This document shows, piece by piece, positions 1 through 6,903 of a stretch of DNA of 9,402 nt. The stretch lies in the NCBI GenBank assembly GCA_946614405.1, contig CAMOGZ010000044.1, positions 1-9,402 on the forward strand, in the 5' to 3' direction. The position numbers and the translations under genes are program-made. Below the pieces are notes generated by a model, which saw nothing but the letters and a program-made list of their open reading frames with translations, was not told where the DNA came from and ran no database searches. Numbering within the stretch: position 1 is the first letter of the stretch; each line of letters starts with the position of its first letter. The DNA is from an uncultured Eubacterium sp. (GTDB lineage Bacteria > Bacillota > Clostridia > Peptostreptococcales > Anaerovoracaceae).

Positions 1-180
1 GAAGCTCGCCCCGTCCCGGACCAGAAGGTACTCGATCTTCTCTCCGCACAGGATCGCCTCACGGATCAGATTCTCCCCTTCGATGAGATACCGGCCCTCA
101 CGGTCCCGGTATTTCTTGCGGGCCAGACGCGTGCATTCCTTGTATATTCGGTTTTCCTTCGATGAAATTCGGTTTCCCAT
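1..180 (-). CDS. TrmH/SpoU-family RNA 2'-O-ribose methyltransferase, N-terminal part (cut by window edge)
   Basis: This is the first 60 codons of a gene that continues past base 1. The translation begins MGNRISSKENRIYKEC and goes on with a basic stretch (RLARKKYRDREGRY), then LIEGENLIREAI and a short strand (EYLLV). This is the pattern of the N-terminal substrate-binding domain of TrmH/SpoU-type rRNA methyltransferases, in which a 'SxxNxxIK...L..KKYR...G.FLvEGe.lv.EAl' core precedes the SAM-binding knot domain. The knot domain is outside the window, so the target base cannot be named. The ATG at 180 fits the usual family N-terminus. An in-frame ATG at 189 would add only M-L-Y and lies in the U-tract of the upstream terminator. 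Neither has a visible Shine-Dalgarno sequence. The gene lies 55 bases after ftsZ with a terminator between, so it probably is not a full member of the dcw operon. Confidence 0.8.
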   Translation of the reverse strand, partial: MGNRISSKENRIYKECTRLARKKYRDREGRYLIEGENLIREAILCGEKIEYLLVRDGASF

Positions 181-189
181 ATATAGCAT

Positions 190-217
190 GAAAAAGCCGG
201 CGGTATCACCGGCTTTT
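190..217 (-). terminator. Rho-independent terminator after ftsZ
   Basis: On the minus strand, an arm AAAAGCCGG (plus 209-217) is followed by an 8-base loop and the perfect complementary arm CCGGCTTTT (plus 192-200), ending in a run of five T. The 9-bp stem with a GC core and trailing U-tract starts about 18 bases after the ftsZ stop codon. That is the form and place of an intrinsic terminator for the dcw transcript. The flanking A/T runs make it roughly symmetrical, so it might also act on plus-strand transcripts, although no plus-strand gene is seen here. Confidence 0.85.
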
Positions 218-235
218 CTAAAGCGACTCGTTTAC

Positions 236-1363
236 TTATTTATTCAGGAATGTGGGGATATCGAACTTGGAATCGGTCATATCCTCATCTCTGGTTCCCT
301 TGAAGATTTCTTCTAACGTGACTTCGGTGCCTTCCAGCCCGTCATCGGTGATAACTCTGTTGGGTTTGCTGATCTGCTCCAGTGTCTGGAACTGTTCCTT
401 ATGCTCCAGTCCGCCGCCGAATCCGGTAGCGATCACGGTGATGCTGATCTCGTTGTTCATCTCCTCGCTGACAGAAGCACCGAAGATCAGGATAGCATCG
501 TCGTCTGCCTGTTCTTCAACCAGGCTTGCGATCTCGTTGACTTCCATCATACCCAGATCGTAACCGCCGGATACGTAGAGCAGGATGCCCTTGGCTCCCT
601 TGATCTTGGTCTCAAGCAGCGGGCTGTCGATGGCAGCCTGTACGGCTTCCTTGGCTCTGTCCTCTCCTTCTCCATGTCCGACTCCCATGTGAGCGATTCC
701 TCTGTCGGTCATGACCGATCTGACGTCGGCGAAGTCGACGTTGATGAGAGCGAAATCGGAGATCAGATCGGAGATGCCCTGTACGCCCTGACGCAGAACG
801 TCGTCTGCCATAGCGAAGGCCTCGATCATGGTTGTATTCTTCTCACAGTTCTCCAGCAGCTTGTCGTTCGGAACAACTACCAGTGAATCTACATATTTCT
901 GCAGGAAGTCCAGTCCCAGCTCTGCCTGGTTCTTTCTCTTCTTTCCTTCGAAGGAGAACGGCTTGGTCACGACACCAACGGTGAGGATACCCATATCCTT
1001 CGCTGCCTTGGCGATGATCGGTGCGGCTCCGGTTCCGGTTCCGCCGCCCATGCCTGCAGTGATGAATACCATATCGGTACCTTCCATCAGATCTGCGATG
1101 GTGTCCAGTGTCTCTTCTGCGGATTTCTGTCCGATCTCAGGGTTGCCGCCTGCGCCCAGACCCTTGGTCAGTTTCTCACCGATCTGGATCTTGGTCTCTG
1201 CGTTGCAGCGGCTCAGCGCCTGGCTGTCTGTGTTGACAGCAATGAACTCTACTCCCTGTAAGTTTGTCTCTAACATTCTGTTTACAGCGTTGCAGCCACC
1301 GCCGCCTACGCCGATTACTTTAATAACAGCCTGATTTGTCTGCTCATTTTCAAATTGCAACAT
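236..1363 (-). CDS. ftsZ: Cell division GTPase FtsZ
   Basis: FtsZ is the bacterial tubulin homologue. It binds GTP, polymerises into the cytokinetic ring at midcell and recruits the septal synthesis machinery. The 375-residue product has the N-terminal glycine-rich nucleotide loop ([11 protein letters not shown], residues 18-28), the tubulin/FtsZ signature GGGTGTG (106-112), and the T7 synergy loop NVDFADV (208-214) with D210 and D213, which complete the GTPase site of the neighbouring subunit. After the globular core (to about residue 317) comes a linker of about 50 residues. It ends in the conserved C-terminal peptide DIPTFLNK (368-375), the docking site for FtsA/SepF/EzrA-type partners; almost nothing follows it. 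The ATG at 1363 is chosen because AAGGAGG lies 8 bases upstream; the in-frame ATG at 1387 lies upstream of that site. The gene sits 72 bases after ftsQ and may have its own promoter. ftsA, which often precedes ftsZ, is absent. Confidence 0.98.
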   Translation of the reverse strand: MLQFENEQTNQAVIKVIGVGGGGCNAVNRMLETNLQGVEFIAVNTDSQALSRCNAETKIQIGEKLTKGLGAGGNPEIGQKSAEETLDTIADLMEGTDMVFITAGMGGGTGTGAAPIIAKAAKDMGILTVGVVTKPFSFEGKKRKNQAELGLDFLQKYVDSLVVVPNDKLLENCEKNTTMIEAFAMADDVLRQGVQGISDLISDFALINVDFADVRSVMTDRGIAHMGVGHGEGEDRAKEAVQAAIDSPLLETKIKGAKGILLYVSGGYDLGMMEVNEIASLVEEQADDDAILIFGASVSEEMNNEISITVIATGFGGGLEHKEQFQTLEQISKPNRVITDDGLEGTEVTLEEIFKGTRDEDMTDSKFDIPTFLNK

Positions 1364-1371
1364 GTAAACTG

Positions 1372-1378
1372 CCTCCTT
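1372..1378 (-). promoter_or_regulatory. Shine-Dalgarno site of ftsZ (decides the start)
   Basis: AAGGAGG on the minus strand lies 8 bases before the ATG at 1363. It is the strongest ribosome binding site in the window, which suits a highly expressed protein. It rules against the upstream in-frame ATG at 1387, because translation from there would read through this site. Confidence 0.85.
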
Positions 1379-1396
1379 GGATCCCATATTGGTTTT

Positions 1397-1425
1397 ATTT
1401 TATCATATATCTTGTGTATTTGCAC
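1397..1425 (-). promoter_or_regulatory. Candidate extended -10 promoter for ftsZ
   Basis: The AT-rich gap between ftsQ and ftsZ contains, on the minus strand, TGATAAAAT. This is an extended -10 element: TG, one base, then TAAAAT with 5 of 6 consensus matches (plus 1397-1405). Exactly 17 bases upstream is GTGCAA (plus 1420-1425), which matches the -35 consensus at only 3 of 6 positions. Extended -10 promoters tolerate a weak -35. Transcription would start about 25-30 bases before the ftsZ start codon, leaving room for the AAGGAGG site. This is inferred from motifs alone; an AT-rich gap gives such matches fairly often. Confidence 0.4.
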
Positions 1426-1435
1426 GGATTTTTTA

Positions 1436-2200
1436 TCAAAATGCAGGGGAAAATGAAATATAATTATGTTCACCCAGACTGATGGTTCCTCTCCGTGTTT
1501 TATTCTTATACAATTTATTGACGACCTTCTGAAGATCTCCCTGGTCGATGGATGATTTCATCTGTTTGGGGGTGCCCTTCACGATCAGCGTGTCGAAAAT
1601 ATACGCCGTGATATACCGGTCGGACATCTCGATCTTCTTGAAGTAGAAGTCCCCTTTCCGCATGGTGGATACCATCTCCAGTGTGGTCTTCAGTGTCTGC
1701 TTTTCCACTGCCTGGATCTTCTCTCCGCCTTTGATCTTGCTCAGTGTCAGCCCTGTCAGGATGGTCAGCTTGGGGTCCGTATCCGTGGTCCGCAGGACCA
1801 GTCCGTCCACGTCGATTACCACATACCCGTTACCGTAAACCACTGCCGCAACCTGCTGGCGTTCCTTCACTTCGATGGTGAGAGTCGCCGGAAGCTTGCG
1901 CCCCACTGTGACTTTCTCGAAATAGGGATCCTCGGAGAGCTTCTTCTCGATGTCCTTCTTTCCGGGATGGAACAGCAGGTTGACGCCGGTCCTGGCGCCG
2001 CTCATGTTGATGATCTCCTCATCGGTGTAATACTGATTGCCGATGACCTCGATCTGCCGCACATTGAAGACAGGCGAAAACAGAAACGCCACGATCCCCA
2101 GGACGATGGCCACCACCGCCAGGAAGCGGACCATCAGGTGCTTCTTGCGTCTCTTTTTCTTTTCTCTTGGTATTTCTCTGAATAGAATCTCGTTGTCCAT
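1436..2200 (-). CDS. ftsQ: Cell division protein FtsQ/DivIB
   Basis: This is a bitopic membrane protein of the divisome. In Firmicutes it is called DivIB; with FtsL and DivIC it stabilises and activates the FtsW-PBP2b septal synthase. The 254-residue product has a short, very basic cytoplasmic head (PREKKKRRKKH, residues 11-21), one transmembrane helix (about 23-45), then an extracellular POTRA domain. The POTRA domain opens with FNVRQIEVIGNQYYTDEEI (45-63) and closes with LPATLTIEVKER (103-114). The rest is a beta-type DivIB/FtsQ domain. The positive-inside head fits an outside C-terminus. Length is normal for a Clostridia DivIB. The start lies 2 bases after the murG stop. The only Shine-Dalgarno candidate is a weak AGGA about 12 bases upstream inside murG, so translation is probably coupled to murG. 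Overall sequence is poorly conserved in this family, so the call rests on topology, POTRA pattern and position. Confidence 0.92.
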   Translation of the reverse strand: MDNEILFREIPREKKKRRKKHLMVRFLAVVAIVLGIVAFLFSPVFNVRQIEVIGNQYYTDEEIINMSGARTGVNLLFHPGKKDIEKKLSEDPYFEKVTVGRKLPATLTIEVKERQQVAAVVYGNGYVVIDVDGLVLRTTDTDPKLTILTGLTLSKIKGGEKIQAVEKQTLKTTLEMVSTMRKGDFYFKKIEMSDRYITAYIFDTLIVKGTPKQMKSSIDQGDLQKVVNKLYKNKTRRGTISLGEHNYISFSPAF

Positions 2201-2202
2201 AT

Positions 2203-3312
2203 TTATTGTGGTTCCTGATCTTTCATGATTTCCTGGTAGATCAGCTCAGCCGCATCCCCCGGGACACAGCTGGCAGCCGCCTTTTCCATTCCCCAGACTT
2301 CCTCCGGATCGTCCTTCAGGACCAGCACGTTCCGGATCAGGATCTCGGAAGTGAGATCCCTCTCTTCGATGAGGATGGCGCCGCCTTTGTCGGCGACGGA
2401 CTTGGCGTTAAAGTACTGGTGGTTCCCCGTTACGTTGGGGGACGGCACCAGGATCGCCGCTCTTCCGCAGACACAGGTCTCCGCCACGGACAGTGCTCCC
2501 GCCCGGCTGATGATGAGATCCGATGCTGCCAGATGATCCGGCATATTGTCAATGTAAGACTTGATCCGGATGTTGTCCTTCAGGTCGATCTCCTCTTCCT
2601 TCACCTTCTCCAGGATCTCGTCGTAATACTGGCTCCCTGTTCCGTAGATCAGGGTGATGTCTTCTCTCTTATTGACCACGCGCATCAGGTCGAAGATCAC
2701 CTCATTGATGCGCTCGGCTCCCTGGCTTCCTCCAAAGGAGAACACCACAAAGGAATCCTTGCTGATCCCCAGCTTCTCTCTGGCCTCTTTCCGGTCTGCG
2801 TTGAAGAAGCTCTGGCGTACGGGGTTTCCGGTGACCACGTGCTTCTTCGGCTCATGGAAATGTTCCGATGCTTCAGGGAATCCCAGGAAGACTTTGTTCA
2901 CCAGGCGCTCCAGGCTCTTGTTGGCGACCCCGGGGAAGGCATTCTGCTCGTGGATATAGCACTTGGCCCCGTATCTCTGACCTGCCAGAAGCACCGGGAA
3001 GCAGACAAAGCCCCCTGTCCCGATGACGATATCGGGGCGGAAGCGTTTCATGATCTTCCGGGCCTGCCGGGTCCCTCTCATGGAGGTGAGCACCGTGTCG
3101 AAGATCTTCAGGATGTTGCTTCTGTCGATCCACTTGGCGTCCACGAACTCCATGGGATAGCCGGCCTTGGGGACGATATCCTTCTCCAGGCCGATCTCAT
3201 TTCCGATGTAGAGGATCTCTGCATCGGGATGGTGTTCTTTGATCTTATCTGCAATGGCGATAGCGGGATAAATGTGGCCTCCCGTTCCTCCGCCGGTAAT
3301 GATCACCCTCAT
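2203..3312 (-). CDS. murG: MurG, UDP-GlcNAc:lipid I N-acetylglucosaminyltransferase
   Basis: MurG transfers GlcNAc from UDP-GlcNAc to lipid I (undecaprenyl-PP-MurNAc-pentapeptide) on the cytoplasmic face of the membrane, giving lipid II. The 369-residue product is a full-length GT-B glycosyltransferase. Visible motifs are the first glycine loop GGGTGGH (residues 7-13, with H13), GTGGFVCFP (98-106), HEQNAFPG (121-128), the second glycine loop FGGSQGA (193-199), SRAGALSVAET (269-279) with the E278 that contacts the UDP-GlcNAc ribose, and GNHQYFNA (296-303). The N-terminal half binds the lipid acceptor and the C-terminal half the sugar nucleotide. The ATG overlaps the ftsW stop as ATGA (4 bases shared), with GGGAG 8 bases upstream inside ftsW, so the two are translationally coupled. 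Confidence 0.98.
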   Translation of the reverse strand: MRVIITGGGTGGHIYPAIAIADKIKEHHPDAEILYIGNEIGLEKDIVPKAGYPMEFVDAKWIDRSNILKIFDTVLTSMRGTRQARKIMKRFRPDIVIGTGGFVCFPVLLAGQRYGAKCYIHEQNAFPGVANKSLERLVNKVFLGFPEASEHFHEPKKHVVTGNPVRQSFFNADRKEAREKLGISKDSFVVFSFGGSQGAERINEVIFDLMRVVNKREDITLIYGTGSQYYDEILEKVKEEEIDLKDNIRIKSYIDNMPDHLAASDLIISRAGALSVAETCVCGRAAILVPSPNVTGNHQYFNAKSVADKGGAILIEERDLTSEILIRNVLVLKDDPEEVWGMEKAAASCVPGDAAELIYQEIMKDQEPQ

Positions 3313-4514
3313 GCCAAACTCTCCCTTTCCTTTTGATTCTTGATGCGGACCTTCTGGATCCGGTCCTCTTTATGAGGATTCTGATCCAGGGTCTTGCTTT
3401 GTCTTGCGACATTCAAAAGCATGCCTATGGACCCCATGAAGATCCACAGGGCGTTTCCTCCGTAACTAATAAAGGGCAGCGCAATTCCTGTAGGCGGCAT
3501 GGACGACGTAACGACGGCCACGTTCAGGATCACCTGGATCCCGATCATCAGTGTGACGCCGCCGGCCAGCAGCATGCCGAACTGATCCGGTGCATTCATG
3601 GAGACCATGAATCCTCTCCAGACCAGGATCACAAACACGATAAGCAGAGCCATGACGCCGATGAATCCCAGCTCCTCGCCGATGATAGCCAGGATGAAGT
3701 CGTTCTGCGGCTCCGGCAGGTACAGGTTCTTCTGGACGCTCTTACCAAGTCCCAGGCCTGTGAATCCTCCTGTTCCCAGTGCCAGCAGGGACTGCACCGC
3801 CTGGAATCCGTCTCCCAGAGGATCCTTGAAGGGATCCATGAAGCTGGTCAGTCTCGTGGCCCAGAATGTGTGTGTCTGGCTCAGTCCAAAGAGTCCCACT
3901 GCTCCGGTGCCCACCAGGATGGCGACGTAGCGCCATTTCAGGCCGGACAGGAATGCCATACCGAAGATGATCCCCGCCACGGTGATGGCCGTGGAAAGGT
4001 TCGGCTGTTTGGCGATCAGTGCGCCGAAAAAGATGATCAGTACCAGCAGAGGCAGCGGCCCCCGATGGAACTTGTCCATCCTCGTGGGATCATCGGCCAG
4101 GAATGTGGCCACAAAGACGATCACCGCGAACTTGGCGATCTCTCCCGGCATCAGTGTCACGGGACCGATGGAGATCCACCTGGTGGCTCCGTTTACGGTG
4201 ATGCCAAGGGGCGTGAACAAAAGGAACAAAAGCGCGATGCTGCCCACCATGATGAAGGGCATGAGCTTCTTCCATATGTGATAATCCATGATCGATCCGA
4301 TGTAAAGAAGCACGCAGCCCAAAGCCGCGAAGGCAAGCTGCTTTCGCAGGTAACTGTAGGGCGTGCCGTCCTCATTGATGGACTTGTAATAGCTGGCGCT
4401 GAATACCATGACCACGCCGAAGATGACCAGGATCATCACAAGAAGAACGATGGTGAAATCACTGGCCTTGAGCTTTCCTTTTGTCGCTCTGAATTGTTTC
4501 AGTAAACGTGGCAT
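3309..4514 (-). CDS. ftsW: SEDS-family peptidoglycan glycosyltransferase FtsW/SpoVE
   Basis: This is a polytopic membrane enzyme that polymerises lipid II into glycan strands at the septum, working with a class B PBP. The 401-residue product has about ten membrane segments. SEDS landmarks are NGATRWI (residues 108-114), MPGEIAKF (122-129), the YLPEPQNDFILAIIGEELGF region (265-284) holding the catalytic-type aspartate D272 and the EE pair E280/E281, and PTGIALPFISYGG (341-353). A basic cytoplasmic tail of about 30 residues follows the last helix. Position between murD and murG matches FtsW of proteobacteria and SpoVE of Bacillus; whether this copy serves vegetative division, spore cortex or both cannot be read from the sequence. 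RodA is the alternative in the family but is not usually found in this slot. The ATG follows the murD TAA directly (TAAATG), with GGGAG just upstream. Confidence 0.95.
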   Translation of the reverse strand: MPRLLKQFRATKGKLKASDFTIVLLVMILVIFGVVMVFSASYYKSINEDGTPYSYLRKQLAFAALGCVLLYIGSIMDYHIWKKLMPFIMVGSIALLFLLFTPLGITVNGATRWISIGPVTLMPGEIAKFAVIVFVATFLADDPTRMDKFHRGPLPLLVLIIFFGALIAKQPNLSTAITVAGIIFGMAFLSGLKWRYVAILVGTGAVGLFGLSQTHTFWATRLTSFMDPFKDPLGDGFQAVQSLLALGTGGFTGLGLGKSVQKNLYLPEPQNDFILAIIGEELGFIGVMALLIVFVILVWRGFMVSMNAPDQFGMLLAGGVTLMIGIQVILNVAVVTSSMPPTGIALPFISYGGNALWIFMGSIGMLLNVARQSKTLDQNPHKEDRIQKVRIKNQKERESLA

Positions 4515-5891
4515 TTAGGCTCCCATTCTGCGGGCGCATTCCTTGAAATGCTCTCCCCGCTGCTCGTAGTTATCATACATATCCCAGCTGGCGCAGGCCG
4601 GCGAAAGAAGTACGGTATCTCCCGGCTCTGCCAGCTCAGCGGCTTTGCGCACGGACTCGTCCATGTTCTTGCAGTAGACGTAGTCGGTGAATCCGATCTT
4701 GTCGCAGGCTTCCTGGATCATGCCGGCGTCCCGTCCCATGAGGATCAGTTTCTTCACTCTGCCGGGAAGCTCTTTGGCGAAATCCGTGAAATCCTGGGCC
4801 TTGGCGTCTCCTCCTGCGATAAGGAGGATGTCATGCTCGATGGCCTTCAGGGCGGTGATGGCCGCGTCGGTATTGGTTCCCTTGGAATCGTTATAGAACT
4901 TGACGCCGTCCACCTGTCCGCAGTATTCGATGCGGTGCTCCACGCCGTTGAATCCAGCGATCCCCTCTGCGATCACAGAGGGCTCGATGCCGGCGAAGTA
5001 GCAGATGGCCGATGCCGCCAGTACGTTCTGCAGGTTGTGTTTTCCGATGATGCGGATGTCGCTGACGGGGCAGATCACCACGTCCTCTCCGGACTCATTG
5101 CGGATCACCACGTTCTCATCCTTCACAAAGGCTCCAAAGGGCAGTTCTTCTTCCGAACTGAATGGAACCACCTTGGCCTTGCAGTCCTTGGCAAGGCGCA
5201 GACATGCCTTATCGTCGTGGTTGATCACCAGATACCCGTTCTCCCTCTGGTTGGCGAAGATCTTCGCTTTCGCCGCGCCATAGGCCTCCATGGTATGATG
5301 GCGGTTCAGGTGGTCCGGTGTCAGATTCAGGATAGCAGAAACCACCGGTCTGAAATACCGGGTGGTCTCAAGCTGGAAACTGCTGCATTCTGTTACCAGC
5401 CAGTCATTCTCTTCTGCGTTCACAGAGGCGGAGATCACGGCCACGCCAATGTTGCCTACCACGTAGGTCTTGCGTCTGGACCGCTCAAAAATCTCTCCCA
5501 CCAGTGTGGTCGTGGTGGTCTTGCCGTTGGTTCCGGTGATGGCGATATAGTTACCTTTGCCGATGCGATAGGCGATCTCCAGCTCACCGATGATCTCCAC
5601 GCCAAGGCCTGCTGCCTCCTGAACAAAGCCCAGCTCAGGGCTGACTCCCGGGCTCAGGATCAGCATATCATAACGGCCCATATCCTGGGGAACGTTGTCC
5701 AGAATAAAGCGGACACCCTGTCCCCGGAAATAGGTCAGAAGGTTTTGTTCGAATTTCTCTTCCTTCTTGGAGTCCTGGACTTCCACCTCAGCCCCCAGAC
5801 GAAGCATCGCCTGGGCTGCGGCGATTCCGGATTTTCCGAATCCTACCACCAGGACCTTCTTTCCTTTCATATTATCTCTGTTTGTCAGCAT
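4515..5891 (-). CDS. murD: MurD, UDP-MurNAc-L-alanine:D-glutamate ligase
   Basis: MurD is the cytoplasmic ATP-dependent ligase that adds D-glutamate to UDP-MurNAc-L-Ala. The 458-residue product (from the ATG at 5891) has an N-terminal UDP-binding Rossmann domain (VLVVGFGKSG, residues 13-22), the central ATPase P-loop GTNGKTTT (120-127, K124), TECSSFQLE (167-175), AYGAAKAKIF (203-212) with K208 in the place of the carbamylated lysine, and GKHNLQNVLAA. The C-terminal domain follows with VEHR (317-320), NDSKGTN (334-340) and the MurD-typical SPACASWDMY plus QRGEHF (430-439, 444-449). Three in-frame ATGs lie close together (5900, 5891, 5870). The one at 5891 is preferred because AAGGGGAG ends 9 bases before it, while the 5900 ATG abuts that site. 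The gap to mraY is 36 bases, the largest between the PBP gene and ftsQ. Its stop codon touches the ftsW start. Confidence 0.96.
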   Translation of the reverse strand: MLTNRDNMKGKKVLVVGFGKSGIAAAQAMLRLGAEVEVQDSKKEEKFEQNLLTYFRGQGVRFILDNVPQDMGRYDMLILSPGVSPELGFVQEAAGLGVEIIGELEIAYRIGKGNYIAITGTNGKTTTTTLVGEIFERSRRKTYVVGNIGVAVISASVNAEENDWLVTECSSFQLETTRYFRPVVSAILNLTPDHLNRHHTMEAYGAAKAKIFANQRENGYLVINHDDKACLRLAKDCKAKVVPFSSEEELPFGAFVKDENVVIRNESGEDVVICPVSDIRIIGKHNLQNVLAASAICYFAGIEPSVIAEGIAGFNGVEHRIEYCGQVDGVKFYNDSKGTNTDAAITALKAIEHDILLIAGGDAKAQDFTDFAKELPGRVKKLILMGRDAGMIQEACDKIGFTDYVYCKNMDESVRKAAELAEPGDTVLLSPACASWDMYDNYEQRGEHFKECARRMGA

Positions 5892-5900
5892 CTCTATCAT

Positions 5901-5908
5901 CTCCCCTT
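5901..5908 (-). promoter_or_regulatory. Shine-Dalgarno site of murD (decides the start)
   Basis: AAGGGGAG on the minus strand is followed by 9 bases and the ATG at 5891. A second in-frame ATG at 5900 begins immediately after the GGGGAG, leaving no spacer, so it is unlikely to be used. The longer form would add only three residues (M-I-E). Confidence 0.65.
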
Positions 5909-5927
5909 ATAAGTCACTGCTGCTCTA

Positions 5928-6893
5928 CTACCCCAGGAACACGATCCCCAGAGAGATCGCGCAGCATACTGCGGTAACGATCCAGAAGCAGATCACGACT
6001 TTCTGCTCCGGCATCCCGCCAAGCTCGAAATGGTGATGGATCGGGGACATCCGGAATACTCTCTTTCCGGTGGTCTTGAAGGAGATGACCTGAATGATCA
6101 CGGACAGGGCTTCTGCCACGAAGATCAGGCCGGCCAGCGGGATCAGAAGCTCCGCGCCGGTGAACAGAATGGCTGCCGTGAGGCCGCCTCCCAGCATCAT
6201 AGAACCAGTGTCCCCCATGAACACCTGAGCGGGATATTTATTATATACCAGGAATCCCAGCAGCGCGCCGCATATCGCAATGCAGAAGCAGGCACTGGGA
6301 TAACAAGCGAAATGGTTTGCGATGATGGCGAAGGTCAGCGCGAAGATGGCGGAGGTGCCGGCGCAGAGACCGTCCAGGCCGTCCGTGAGGTTGACGCTGT
6401 TGGCCATGGCCACCATAACAAAGGCAACAAAGGGAATAAACCAGACCCCGAAATCCACATGTTCATTGATGAACGGGATCCAGACCCGGCTTCCCATGTC
6501 TGTATAATTGGTCAGGTAAACGCCCAGGAGCACGCCGATGAGGATCTGCAGCACCAGCTTCTGCCATGCGCGCAGTCCCAGATTATGACGGGCTGTAACC
6601 TTGATGAAATCGTCCAGGAATCCAATCAGTCCGTAGAGCAGAGCGATGAGCATGATGATCCCCATCTCCTTCTGCAGTTTGATCCCGATGAGTGAGGCCA
6701 CCACAGCAGCACCGAAGATGGCGATGCCGCCCATGGTAGGGGTTCCCTCTTTCTTCTTATGGGACTGGGGTCCCTCTTCACGGATAAACTGCTGGAACTG
6801 CCGGTGCTTCAGGATCGGGATCAGAACCGATGTCAGAAGTACGCTTGCGATGGCGCCCAGAACGACGATAACAACAAACTGATAAATAAGCAT
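5928..6893 (-). CDS. mraY: MraY, phospho-MurNAc-pentapeptide transferase (lipid I synthase)
   Basis: MraY is the integral membrane enzyme that moves phospho-MurNAc-pentapeptide from UDP to undecaprenyl phosphate, giving lipid I. The 321-residue product is strongly hydrophobic, with about ten membrane helices, normal for Gram-positive MraY. Family motifs are SHKKKEGTPTMGG (residues 44-56), the Asp pair in GFLDDFIKV (91-99, D94/D95), NSVNLTDGLDGL (165-176, D171 and D174), FMGDTGS (225-231, D228), and the cytoplasmic SPIHHHFELGG (283-293) with three histidines. These acidic and histidine residues make up the Mg2+/UDP-sugar site. The start lies 10 bases after the murF stop, with an AGGGGAAAGG purine run just upstream. 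murD follows. Confidence 0.98.
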   Translation of the reverse strand: MLIYQFVVIVVLGAIASVLLTSVLIPILKHRQFQQFIREEGPQSHKKKEGTPTMGGIAIFGAAVVASLIGIKLQKEMGIIMLIALLYGLIGFLDDFIKVTARHNLGLRAWQKLVLQILIGVLLGVYLTNYTDMGSRVWIPFINEHVDFGVWFIPFVAFVMVAMANSVNLTDGLDGLCAGTSAIFALTFAIIANHFACYPSACFCIAICGALLGFLVYNKYPAQVFMGDTGSMMLGGGLTAAILFTGAELLIPLAGLIFVAEALSVIIQVISFKTTGKRVFRMSPIHHHFELGGMPEQKVVICFWIVTAVCCAISLGIVFLG

Positions 6894-6903
6894 AACCTTT
6901 CCC

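Noticed and set aside
83..316. Plus-strand open frame of 77 codons over the terminator and ftsZ end
   Set aside because: It runs straight through the terminator hairpin and into the ftsZ 3' end; its translation has no recognisable domain and there is no plausible binding site.
1364..1387. Longer FtsZ start at 1387 adding MGSKEAVY
   Set aside because: Those codons contain the AAGGAGG site that serves the ATG at 1363, and the FtsZ family normally begins near MLQFE.
2206..3336. Plus-strand open frame of 376 codons opposite murG
   Set aside because: Antisense shadow of a fully supported gene; no motif, no upstream signal.
3333..4505. Plus-strand open frame of 390 codons opposite ftsW
   Set aside because: The translation is a His/Asp/Gln-rich string caused by reading membrane-helix codons backwards. 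There is no domain pattern and no ribosome binding site.
4548..5912. Plus-strand open frame of 454 codons opposite murD
   Set aside because: It is wholly antisense to a gene with all MurD motifs, its translation is rich in His/Asp/Gln without any family pattern, and it has no recognisable start signal. It is a codon-bias shadow.
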